From a virus, in the IMG/VR virus record IMGVR_UViG_3300047550_001415, positions 1 to 40,441 of that record: a DNA stretch of 40,441 bases, one strand, 5' to 3'. Shown here piece after piece: positions 18,109-25,604 of this stretch (the first letter of the stretch is position 1; the number at the start of each line of letters is the position of its first letter). A program made the position numbers and the translations under genes. A model generated the notes under the pieces. The model searched no databases. It had not been told where the DNA came from and saw only the letters and a list, made by a program, of their open reading frames with translations.

Positions 18109-18111
18109 TAG

Positions 18112-18135
18112 AAAGAGCCCCGAAAGGGGCTTTTT
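18112..18135 (+). terminator. Rho-independent terminator
   Basis: The hairpin AGCCCC-GAAA-GGGGCT, with a stable GAAA tetraloop, is followed by TTTTT and preceded by A residues that extend the stem. It begins 3 bases after the glycosyltransferase stop and closes that transcription unit. Confidence 0.9.
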
Positions 18136-18162
18136 CATATCTATCACACCTAAAGATTTTCT

Positions 18163-18170
18163 GATAAATA
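18163..18170 (+). promoter_or_regulatory. Putative T4-like late promoter (GATAAATACTCTA)
   Basis: CTGATAAATACTCTATATTAG lies 20 bases before ATG 18191 and directly after the terminator, so it probably starts the next transcription unit. Confidence 0.65.
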
Positions 18171-18190
18171 CTCTATATTAGGGTTCCAAC

Positions 18191-19354
18191 ATGAAAATCA
18201 AAGACATTTATGAGAGTTCAACTACTGCCGGTGCTATCACTACAGGTAGTCCTGCCACTATAGGCAAAACACAGAAAAGAGCAGGTTCATTGTTCCAGGG
18301 CAAAGTTACTAATAAGCCCTTTTATGAGCAAGAAGAAAGTGAAACTAAAAAGAAAAAGCCAAAAAAAGATTTTGGCAAGATGTTTCAGAAAAAGGTAGAC
18401 CAGTCAAACAAGGCTAAAAAAGATACAGAAGAAAAAGTAAAGGCTCATACAGTAAAAGAAGATGAGATAGTTGAGCAAGATTTAATATTAGTCCCTGGTC
18501 AAATCAAAGGTAAGGATAAGAGTTTCATACCCCATGAGAAAGATCGTAGAGACCATGAAGTTGAGATGGCTCGCAGCGAACTATTCGCAGCAGCAAAAGA
18601 TGCACAGCGTATCTATGCTATGTTAAAGAACCGTACTGAGGACGAAGGTTTGATGGGATGGCAGCAGAGTTACATCACATTAGCCGCTGATTATCTAAAC
18701 AGCGTAGCAGACAGCCTAGAACACCAAGCACATATGAATGAAATGACCGGTGGCGTCATCGCGGGCGGCATGAGTAATTTTGAAGAAGGTTTGGAAGATG
18801 AACCCCCACCAGAAAAAGGCTCGCTAGAATACAGAGCATTGAAAAGAATGAAGGGCCCAACTCAAGAAGATGCGTTAGAAGCATTAGTTATTGAAATTGG
18901 TTTAGACAGATTCAAAAGAGAAAACAAACTTTATAGAGAATACATACCTGCATTAATGCATCATTATAAAAAACAAAGTGTGACAGAAGAACAACTTGAT
19001 GAACTAAAAAAATCAACTATCAATGATTATCTGTCAAAATCTTCAGCGGCAGTCAGGGGCGGTAGACAAGAAGTTCCTAAAAAAGTTCCTAGTTGGAAAG
19101 TAGCCGCAGGCAAAGTTAATCCTAACAGCGAATTGAGCAAGTATGCGAAAATAAAGGCAAGTGATGTTGCTGTACAAGAAGAACAAGCACCTATGTTCAC
19201 TCCAGAAGAAGAACAACTTGATGAAAAGAAAGATGCATGTTATAGTAAAGTCAAGAGCCGTTACAAGGTATGGCCTTCAGCATATGCTAGCGGTGCATTA
19301 GTAAAGTGCCGCAAAGTAGGCGCAAGCAACTGGGGCAACAAGAGCAAGAAATGA
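18191..19354 (+). CDS. Putative internal head protein with C-terminal two-Cys module
   Basis: 387 residues. The N-terminus MKIKDIYE|SS resembles the T4 capsid-targeting sequence (MKTYQEFIAE) and has an Ile-x-Glu site like those cut by prohead protease gp21. Residues about 45-85 are extremely Lys/Glu rich. A helical domain follows (MARSELFAAAKDAQRIYAML...). The C-terminal 45 residues form a basic module (DACYSKVKSRYKVWPS, then AYASGALVKCRK) that I know from many aquatic viruses without an assigned function. Other potential cleavage sites are EIVE|Q and QLDE|L. It is the first gene after a late-type promoter. Packaging in the head is inference. Confidence 0.5.
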   Translation: MKIKDIYESSTTAGAITTGSPATIGKTQKRAGSLFQGKVTNKPFYEQEESETKKKKPKKDFGKMFQKKVDQSNKAKKDTEEKVKAHTVKEDEIVEQDLILVPGQIKGKDKSFIPHEKDRRDHEVEMARSELFAAAKDAQRIYAMLKNRTEDEGLMGWQQSYITLAADYLNSVADSLEHQAHMNEMTGGVIAGGMSNFEEGLEDEPPPEKGSLEYRALKRMKGPTQEDALEALVIEIGLDRFKRENKLYREYIPALMHHYKKQSVTEEQLDELKKSTINDYLSKSSAAVRGGRQEVPKKVPSWKVAAGKVNPNSELSKYAKIKASDVAVQEEQAPMFTPEEEQLDEKKDACYSKVKSRYKVWPSAYASGALVKCRKVGASNWGNKSKK

Positions 19355-19923
19355 GATATCGTCATCTACTTGAAGCATGTTGGAAAGGATACCATAAAGA
19401 AGGTATGAAGACCATGTTTGGTAAAAAATATCCAAACTGTGTCAAAAATAAAAAGACCAACGAAGATCAGATCAGTGATGAGCGTGTTCGCCGTATTCAA
19501 AACTTTTTGAACGACAAGTTCAATGCTAACTTAGATGTTGATGGTGTATTAGGCCCATTGACATTAAAGACTATAGATAAGTTCATGCCTGATGCTAAAA
19601 AGCGTTTAGCACCAGAACCAGACAAGAATACAAATGTTCAAGGTTTAGAAAAGAAATTAACCGAACAGGAATTAGAAGAAGATTTACGCAAGTGGTTCAA
19701 AGAAAAGTGGGTTCGCTTTGGACCAGATGGAAAGATCAAAGGTCCTTGCGCACGTGGTAGCAGTAAAGAAGGTAAGCCAAAATGCTTGCCACAAAAGAAA
19801 GCACATAGACTAGGTAAGAAGGGTCGTGCTAGCGCGGCAGCAAGAAAGCGCAGAGAAGATCCTAATCCAAATCGTAGTGGTGCCGCTAAGAATGTAGCAA
19901 CTAAGAGTAAGAGAGACAAATAA
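19351..19923 (+). CDS. Two-Cys module protein with peptidoglycan-binding-like domain
   Basis: 190 residues from ATG 19351 (ATGA overlap with the previous gene); an earlier in-frame start at 19306 is unlikely. MRYRHLLE|AC is a capsid-targeting-like peptide with Leu-x-Glu. It is followed by a Cys module (CWKGYHKEGMKTMFGKKYP, then NC), a domain matching PG_binding_1 (RRIQNFLNDKFNANLDVDG, then VLGPLTLKTIDKF) and a basic C-terminal module (KWFKEKWVRFGPDGKIKGPC...KCLPQKKA, then RKRRED). The PG_binding fold holds cell-wall peptides in lysins, yet no catalytic domain is present. It might bind peptidoglycan as the injected protein crosses the wall, or act as a DNA-packaged basic protein; both are inference. 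Confidence 0.5.
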   Translation: MRYRHLLEACWKGYHKEGMKTMFGKKYPNCVKNKKTNEDQISDERVRRIQNFLNDKFNANLDVDGVLGPLTLKTIDKFMPDAKKRLAPEPDKNTNVQGLEKKLTEQELEEDLRKWFKEKWVRFGPDGKIKGPCARGSSKEGKPKCLPQKKAHRLGKKGRASAAARKRREDPNPNRSGAAKNVATKSKRDK

Positions 19924-19925
19924 TC

Positions 19926-22868
19926 ATGAGTAGCATATTAGCAGGAATAGACAATCAAGTATTATTAGAACAGCGTACCTACAATTTATGGGAAAGTGCT
20001 GGTCATAAGATCGTAGAAGCACAATTAACTGCTGATCAGATCAAACAATTATTTGCTAATATAGAACAAGGTGCTACTGATGCGGGCGGCAATCGTACTA
20101 TGCTCGGTAAAGGTAAAGATGCTGCCGGCGCTGTTAGTAAAGCATGGAATGATTTAAAAGATAAAGTTTACAATAGCGGACCGATGAGTAACTTTGCCGC
20201 CGCTTATGACAAGCAGGCAGAGAAACTAAAGCAGGCTACTGGTGGTGATCAAGGTGTTTTCAAGTATGTTCAGAAGTATAGAGATTTTGCTGAGAAACAT
20301 CCTATCATTCAAGGTTTCGTGTATTCAGCATTGATCGCCGCTGCCGGTATTACTGGCGCAGGTTTAGGCGGTGCTGCTGTATTGGGTCTATTCAAATTAA
20401 CTGATCAGTTGTTGCAAGGTAAAGATATTCGTTCAGCAATCTATCAAGGTGCTAAAACTGGTGCATTGGCATACGGTGCAAGCAAACTCGGCGATCTTAT
20501 CAGAGGTGATAAGGCGCCGGGCGCGGGCGGCAGCGATGCCGCTAGTGCTGCCGCTGGCAATCTAGGACCTAGAGAAGTCGCTAAGGGAGCATTTGAGATT
20601 GTTAAAGATAAGATACAAAAAGGTGAAGTGACAGATTGGAACTCATATCAACAAGCCGTCAATAGTGCATTAGAACAAGCAGCAGTACAAGGTGGTAAAG
20701 AAGCATCACGCATGTCGCAAGACATAGCCAGAAAAACATTAGACATGTATCTAAATCGTTATGCGTTAGATGCTAGTGGAACTTTCTCAGGCAGTGGTCC
20801 TGAAAAGATTGAGAAGATCATAACAGCATTAGGTGGTCAAGTAGACGCAGAAAAGATGGCAAGGGCACATCAAGCAGTTCGTGCAATGAGCGGTGCTAAT
20901 GAATCTATCGAACTCAATGAAGCCACTATCAAAATATTATTCTCAAAAGTATCATTAGAGCATAGCAAGCGCATCGATGAAGGTATAATGGATACACTCA
21001 AAGGTGCAGCCGGCAAAGCGATGGACTATGCTAAGACAAAAGGACATAATCTAACTACAAAAGTCACAGCCGACAAATTAAACACAGCATGGGAAAAAGC
21101 CGGTAAGCCAACTGATAGCGATAAGATCGCAGAAATATTAAAATCAAGTGGTGTACCGGAAGATGTGATGAATGCGGTATTTACTAAGATGAAAATACCG
21201 ACAACACCTGCAGCAACTCAGCAACCAGCACAACAAGGACAACAAGCACCTGCACAACCGGCGGCAGCACAGCAAACTCCTCAACCTAAAGCACAACCTG
21301 CCCAGCCAGCACAAGCAGCACAAGCAGCACAGCCAGCCGCAACACCGCAACCAACTGCCGTGGCCCCGGCGGCGCAACCTGCAGCACAACCTGCACAAGC
21401 AGCCCCTGCTGCTAAACCAGGCAAGCCTGTGATCAAACAACCATCTACTGCAAACAATCGTACAGCAGGCGTTCGTCAGCAGGGTGGTACTTTCGCATAT
21501 AACCCATTAGCAGAAGATGCTGAAAAGTTAGCACAACTTGAGGCTGCTATGAAGCAAGCACAACAGATCACGAAAGCCATCAAGTATGATGATAGCACTA
21601 CTGAGATCATAGTAAAGATACAACAATTAGCACAACAGTCAGGCATAGATCCTAAATCATTGAAGTGGGCTATCAACGATGTATATGAAGCAAAGAACGC
21701 ATTAGAGTCTGCCGTATATGGTCTAGATGAATTATTCAAAGAGGCATATCAAGAAGCGAAATGGAAGCACGATGACGAGGAAGAAGGTCTAGCAGAAGAA
21801 AGACCTAAAAGTGAGATTGAAATAAATCCAAACGACAACTTCACTATATTAGACATCAAAAAATTAGAACAAATCGATGATTTAGATACATTGAAAAAAC
21901 ATGCTAAGAATCTTATCAAGGGTAAACCTATTCGTAGAATGAAACCTGAAAAGATTGCTTATTTTTATGACCGTGTAGATACATTGACTACACGCATGAA
22001 AGTCATCAAATTGATGTATGATCTATTATTAGCAGGTGAAGGCTTGAAGACGATAGGCAGTTGGAACAGCACAGATCCTAATGCCTATGCGAAAAGATTT
22101 AACGAAGAAGAAAACAAACCGAAAACAGCAAAAGCATTGATATATCAGACTGAAGTATATGGCGCTAAAGGTTATTATGGTCAATGCAAAGAACCAGGAT
22201 GTGATCATAAAACAAAAACATACGATAGAGCAGTACAAGCACAGAATGCTATCAAGAAACACCACCAAGAGCATTTCAAGGTCACAGAGACACATAGCAC
22301 TGGTACTACTATCGGTAGCGCGGGCATAGGTGGAGGCTCAGGATTAGGCATCGACAAAAGTCCTATAGAGAAAGTATTAGAGAAACCATTTGGGTCTTTA
22401 AGCGAAGATGCTATGGCTGATCAATTTTATGATGAATTTTCCAAGAGTTCATTTAAGCCCGATAGTCCATTATACCTTGATAATCTTAAGGGCGTAAAAG
22501 ATTTCTTGACAAGCAAAAATCTTCCTCAAGATAAGTTAAAGTTTTTGTTACGCAAATTAGTTCAAAAGATAAAGCCTGAAATGGAAAGTTCTATCATGCA
22601 GGGTATTCAAACTGAATATAAAGAAGTTCCAACTCAGAGAAAAATTGTATTTGACAAAGAAAATCCACCAGACTTATATTATTTGTATCAACAGTTTATA
22701 CAGCGTATGTTAAACCCTGAAAATACTGTAGAGCCAAATGATTGGATAGATAAAGTAAACAAACATTATGGATTAAACTATACTTGGAAAGATTATCAGA
22801 AGCGTGGACATAATGATCAAACAAATAACTGGCAAAAGATTGTTGACAAATATATTCTTAAAAAGTAA
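19926..22868 (+). CDS. Large (980 aa) putative head-internal or structural protein with zinc-finger-like motif
   Basis: Domains in order: N-terminus with LLE (13-15), LWE (21-23) and IVE (29-31) sites; a helical region; a Gly/Ala-rich hydrophobic stretch at about 130-165 (YSALIAAAGITGAGLGGAAV); a second helical region; a Pro/Ala/Gln linker (about 424-501); helical blocks; a Cys2-His2-like element (C754-x4-C759 ... H779/H780, H783); and a helical C-terminus. SIELNEATIKILFSK near 335 and RIDEGIMDTL also look like gp21-type cleavage contexts, so the product may be cut into several peptides. No enzyme motif was seen. Gene order and these sites suggest an internal virion protein, but a tail protein is possible. 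Confidence 0.45.
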   Translation: MSSILAGIDNQVLLEQRTYNLWESAGHKIVEAQLTADQIKQLFANIEQGATDAGGNRTMLGKGKDAAGAVSKAWNDLKDKVYNSGPMSNFAAAYDKQAEKLKQATGGDQGVFKYVQKYRDFAEKHPIIQGFVYSALIAAAGITGAGLGGAAVLGLFKLTDQLLQGKDIRSAIYQGAKTGALAYGASKLGDLIRGDKAPGAGGSDAASAAAGNLGPREVAKGAFEIVKDKIQKGEVTDWNSYQQAVNSALEQAAVQGGKEASRMSQDIARKTLDMYLNRYALDASGTFSGSGPEKIEKIITALGGQVDAEKMARAHQAVRAMSGANESIELNEATIKILFSKVSLEHSKRIDEGIMDTLKGAAGKAMDYAKTKGHNLTTKVTADKLNTAWEKAGKPTDSDKIAEILKSSGVPEDVMNAVFTKMKIPTTPAATQQPAQQGQQAPAQPAAAQQTPQPKAQPAQPAQAAQAAQPAATPQPTAVAPAAQPAAQPAQAAPAAKPGKPVIKQPSTANNRTAGVRQQGGTFAYNPLAEDAEKLAQLEAAMKQAQQITKAIKYDDSTTEIIVKIQQLAQQSGIDPKSLKWAINDVYEAKNALESAVYGLDELFKEAYQEAKWKHDDEEEGLAEERPKSEIEINPNDNFTILDIKKLEQIDDLDTLKKHAKNLIKGKPIRRMKPEKIAYFYDRVDTLTTRMKVIKLMYDLLLAGEGLKTIGSWNSTDPNAYAKRFNEEENKPKTAKALIYQTEVYGAKGYYGQCKEPGCDHKTKTYDRAVQAQNAIKKHHQEHFKVTETHSTGTTIGSAGIGGGSGLGIDKSPIEKVLEKPFGSLSEDAMADQFYDEFSKSSFKPDSPLYLDNLKGVKDFLTSKNLPQDKLKFLLRKLVQKIKPEMESSIMQGIQTEYKEVPTQRKIVFDKENPPDLYYLYQQFIQRMLNPENTVEPNDWIDKVNKHYGLNYTWKDYQKRGHNDQTNNWQKIVDKYILKK

Positions 22869-23014
22869 TGACACACCTAAGTGACAACAATATAGGATAT
22901 TTTGCACATTTATATAGAGCATGGCGTTGGGCAGTTATATTGATAATACATGGAATATGCCCAGAGATATATAAGACAACAGTAAGTGATGAAATTTGTA
23001 AAGGTAAAAAATAA
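22868..23014 (+). CDS. Small protein (48 aa), DUF6356-like
   Basis: The ORF starts in a TAATG overlap with the 980-residue gene and ends in another with the Dps gene. It reads MTHLSDNNIGYFAHLYRAWR, then a hydrophobic stretch WAVILIIHGICPEIY and a polar tail VSDEICKGKK. The His-Leu...Tyr...His-x5-Trp...Ile-His-Gly pattern resembles small bacterial and phage proteins of the DUF6356 type, probably membrane-associated. The family name is from memory. Exact coupling on both sides supports a real gene. Confidence 0.65.
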   Translation: MTHLSDNNIGYFAHLYRAWRWAVILIIHGICPEIYKTTVSDEICKGKK

Positions 23015-23454
23015 TGTTATCAGAAAGTTTAAAACATTTATTAGCGAATAGTTATTCATTCGTTATCAAAGCACAGCAGTTCCACTGGAACGTCGAGGGT
23101 CCAAATTTCCCTCAGTATCACGAATTCTTCGGTGATCTATATGCAGAAGTATATGCATCACTTGATAAGACTGCTGAATATATTCGCACACTAGATTCAT
23201 ATACTCCAGGTAGTATGGAGCGTTATATAGAACTTAGTGACATCAAAGGTCAGACTTTGATTCCTAGAGCAGAACTTATGTTTAGCGAATTATTGGTAGA
23301 TAATAATAAACTGCTAGATTGTTTGCAAACTTGCATGGAACATGCTAAGGCAGAGAATAATTATGGTATTGAGAACTATATTGCAGAAAGAATGGACGCA
23401 CATGCTAAACATGGCTGGATGATCAAAAGCATACTCAAAAAAGACAGATCATAA
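23014..23454 (+). CDS. dps: Dps-like ferritin-superfamily protein
   Basis: 146 residues, a four-helix ferritin-like protein. The intersubunit ferroxidase residues are all present with correct spacing: H24, H36, D51 and E55 within FHWNVEGPNFPQYHEFFG and the helix up to DKTAEYI. Dps proteins form 12-mers that oxidise Fe(II) with hydrogen peroxide and store iron, and some bind DNA. The length is a little short and there is no Lys-rich N-terminal DNA-binding tail, so DNA binding by that route is unlikely. It could protect phage DNA against oxidative damage, or store iron during infection. Confidence 0.85.
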   Translation: MLSESLKHLLANSYSFVIKAQQFHWNVEGPNFPQYHEFFGDLYAEVYASLDKTAEYIRTLDSYTPGSMERYIELSDIKGQTLIPRAELMFSELLVDNNKLLDCLQTCMEHAKAENNYGIENYIAERMDAHAKHGWMIKSILKKDRS

Positions 23455-23491
23455 GTTCGTAAAGAAGTGTAAAGTTAATGATAAGTATGAG

Positions 23492-24145
23492 ATGATAATC
23501 TCATTAAACCATAAAATATTATTCTTTCATATTAGTAAAACTGCAGGTACAAGCATATCATTGATGCTTGAAAATATCTGTGATGATGCCAAATCTAGTT
23601 TCAACAAAATATTCCTAAATAATATACACAATCAAGCAGTAAGACACATCAAAGACAAATTAGACTTGATGCAAAGTAATCGCTATCCGTTCACACATAT
23701 CACTCAAACCGACGCTAGGCCTTTTCTACAATTATCAAACATAGATACATCAGATTTCAGTGAGTTTATCATAGTCAGGAATCCATATGATAGGCTTAAA
23801 AGTCAGATGATATACCAGGGGCTAAATGAACAATACTCTGTCGATCACTTCTTGAATAGATATGAAAGCCTAAATTCAAGCCCTTCTGGGTATTGGTTCT
23901 GCAGGCAGATGGAATATATCAAGGACCCTATCACTAAAAACCTGCAAATCTATAAGTATGAAGAATTAAACAAATTATGGCCTTTCCTAGCCAATATTAA
24001 AAAAAATAAGCCATTCGTTGTAAAAAGAGTCAATGAGACTGCGAATAAAGATGTGAAGATAGAATTTACATTAGCACAGAAAAAACGCATATATCATATG
24101 TGGCGAGAAAGTTTCGAATATTTGGGCTACCCTAAAGGCTTTTAG
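23492..24145 (+). CDS. Sulfotransferase family protein
   Basis: 217 residues. The PAPS 5'-phosphosulfate loop FFHISKTAGTSIS (residues 11-23) and the 3'-phosphate motif EFIIVRNPYDRLKS (91-104) are both clear, as in Sulfotransfer_2-type enzymes acting on carbohydrates. The C-terminal region (KKRIYHMWRESFEYLGYPK) resembles the end of that family. No signal peptide or membrane anchor is present, so it would act in the cytoplasm, perhaps on host or phage glycans. It needs host PAPS. It sits between Dps and a late-type promoter and looks like an accessory gene. Confidence 0.72.
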   Translation: MIISLNHKILFFHISKTAGTSISLMLENICDDAKSSFNKIFLNNIHNQAVRHIKDKLDLMQSNRYPFTHITQTDARPFLQLSNIDTSDFSEFIIVRNPYDRLKSQMIYQGLNEQYSVDHFLNRYESLNSSPSGYWFCRQMEYIKDPITKNLQIYKYEELNKLWPFLANIKKNKPFVVKRVNETANKDVKIEFTLAQKKRIYHMWRESFEYLGYPKGF

Positions 24146-24160
24146 TATATCCTGATTTGC

Positions 24161-24168
24161 GATAAATA
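24161..24168 (+). promoter_or_regulatory. Putative T4-like late promoter (GATAAATACT)
   Basis: GCGATAAATACTAGTATATT lies in the 124-base gap after the sulfotransferase gene, upstream of an AGGGG ribosome site (24182-24186) and of the genes at 24194 and 24270. Confidence 0.6.
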
Positions 24169-24193
24169 CTAGTATATTGCTAGGGGAACATGC

Positions 24194-24268
24194 GTGTCCA
24201 CGGAATTATATAGAAAATACATAGATGTTGACTATCGCTGTATTGTTGATGGTTGCCTAATATACTAA
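24194..24268 (+). CDS. Possible 24-residue leader peptide or remnant ORF
   Basis: GTG start 7 bases after AGGGG, reading MSTELYRKYIDVDYRC... and stopping at TAA one base before the ATG at 24270. The first ten residues resemble N-termini I associate with aquatic myophage structural proteins, so it could be the decayed start of a lost gene or a translational leader coupling to the methyltransferase-like gene. It is too short to be sure. Confidence 0.25.
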   Translation: MSTELYRKYIDVDYRCIVDGCLIY

Positions 24269-24269
24269 A

Positions 24270-24842
24270 ATGCGAATCCGCGATCTTACTAACGAGGCTA
24301 GCCCTGATACACTAGAAGGAAGTTTCACAGACGATCTGGTGAATAGTAAGTTGTGGCTATGTGACAAGTTAAAGCAAGGCCTCAAAGGTAGATGCGCTAG
24401 AACTATCTATGTTTTAGGTAGTTGGTATGGTAATCTAGCCATGTTACTGCAAAAAGAAGGTATCACTTTTGATGACATCGTGTTAGTAGATATTGATGAA
24501 AAAGTTTTAAGAACTAGTCAGAATATGTTAAAGCCTTTTTTCAAGCCAGGCAAACTCATATTCTTAAACACAGACGCTAAAGATGTGATTTATGACAAGC
24601 CCGGGATTATCATCAATACTAGCGTCAACGATATGAAGACAGATTGGTTTGATGATGTACCTGAAGGTAGGAAGATCATCATACAAGGTCGTGATCAGGC
24701 AAGCGATGCTGTGACTAAGATCGCAGACATGAAACAGTTCGATGATATGTTTCCCATGACTAAAACATATTATCTAGGTAAGCGTGACTTCACTGATCCA
24801 GAGACGGGTTATACAAGATATATGAAGATAGGCGTGAAATGA
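24270..24842 (+). CDS. SAM-dependent methyltransferase-like protein
   Basis: 190 residues. After a capsid-targeting-like start (MRIRDLTNE|AS) comes a Rossmann pattern: glycine-containing motif I YVLGSWYGNLAMLL (about 47-60), an acidic strand end IVLVDIDEKVL (about 70-80), and strands GKLIFLNTDA and GIIINTSVNDM. These fit class I methyltransferase motifs I-III, although motif I lacks the usual GxGxG, so activity is uncertain. The C-terminus (YYLGKRDFTDPETGYTRYM) is conserved-looking. It overlaps the next gene by four bases (ATGA). The substrate is unknown. Confidence 0.55.
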   Translation: MRIRDLTNEASPDTLEGSFTDDLVNSKLWLCDKLKQGLKGRCARTIYVLGSWYGNLAMLLQKEGITFDDIVLVDIDEKVLRTSQNMLKPFFKPGKLIFLNTDAKDVIYDKPGIIINTSVNDMKTDWFDDVPEGRKIIIQGRDQASDAVTKIADMKQFDDMFPMTKTYYLGKRDFTDPETGYTRYMKIGVK

Positions 24843-25603
24843 GAGCAGACGAATTTATACAAGAAGGTGTCAATGATCCTGCTATCTTTAAGGTAGTGTT
24901 CGTTATCGGTGGTCCTGGCAGCGGCAAGAGTTATGTCAGCCGTGAACTAGGACTAAATGCTATGGGTTTCGTAACAGTCAATAGCGATGTGGCATTTGAA
25001 TACCTCATGGGTAAGCATGGTATCGATCCTAAGATGCCTCCTGAAGAAAAAGAAAAGCGTGATGTTGTCAGAGCAAGAGCCAAAGAGATAACAGGTAAAA
25101 AGTCTGACCTAGCAATCGAGGGCAGACTAGGTATACATATAGACGGTACCGGAGATGACTATGATAAAGTAGCGAATCTCAAAAAGAATTTTGAACGATT
25201 GGGCTATGACTGTTACCTAGTAGTAGTCAACACAAAATTAGAAGTAGCAAGACAACGCAATCAAATGAGAGCGAGAACTGTTCCTGATAAGATCGTCACA
25301 AACAGTTGGTATGATGTACAGGACAACATTGGTAGATTCGCTAACATCTTTACATATATGAGCATCATAGATAATAGCGGCGATGCAAAAGCAACGGACG
25401 AACAAATAACAAAAATACACAGTAAATTGCAAAGGTTTGCTGATAGCGAACCTACTAAGCCTGCTGCTAAAGAATGGATAGCCAATCAGAAAAAAGTAAA
25501 TGAGAAATGGAGCGCAAAGTACAAGCGTAGCATCAACTGCAATAATCCAAAAGGATTCAGTCAGAGAGCGCATTGTCAAGGTCGCAAGAAGAAAACAAAG
25601 TAA
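24839..25603 (+). CDS. P-loop kinase (zeta toxin / AAA_33-like) with capsid-targeting-like N-terminus
   Basis: 254 residues. MRADEFIQE|GV is the closest match in the window to the T4 capsid-targeting peptide and its gp21 cut site. Walker A GGPGSGKSYVSREL follows at 24-37, then FVTVNSDVAFEYLMG (substrate-binding strand) and an acidic strand DLAIEGRLGIHIDGTG. Downstream NTKLEVARQRNQMRAR resembles the kinase LID arginines of zeta toxin and polynucleotide kinase relatives. The last 30 residues are a basic two-Cys module (KRSINCNNPKGFSQRAHCQG) known from other aquatic phage proteins. The phosphate acceptor is unknown. Confidence 0.65.
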   Translation: MRADEFIQEGVNDPAIFKVVFVIGGPGSGKSYVSRELGLNAMGFVTVNSDVAFEYLMGKHGIDPKMPPEEKEKRDVVRARAKEITGKKSDLAIEGRLGIHIDGTGDDYDKVANLKKNFERLGYDCYLVVVNTKLEVARQRNQMRARTVPDKIVTNSWYDVQDNIGRFANIFTYMSIIDNSGDAKATDEQITKIHSKLQRFADSEPTKPAAKEWIANQKKVNEKWSAKYKRSINCNNPKGFSQRAHCQGRKKKTK

Positions 25604-25604
25604 A

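Noticed and set aside
21144-21440. Cys/Leu-rich minus-strand ORF
   Set aside because: It is antisense to the Pro/Ala/Gln linker of the 980-residue protein, and its Cys/Arg composition comes from GCA/CAA codons read backwards.
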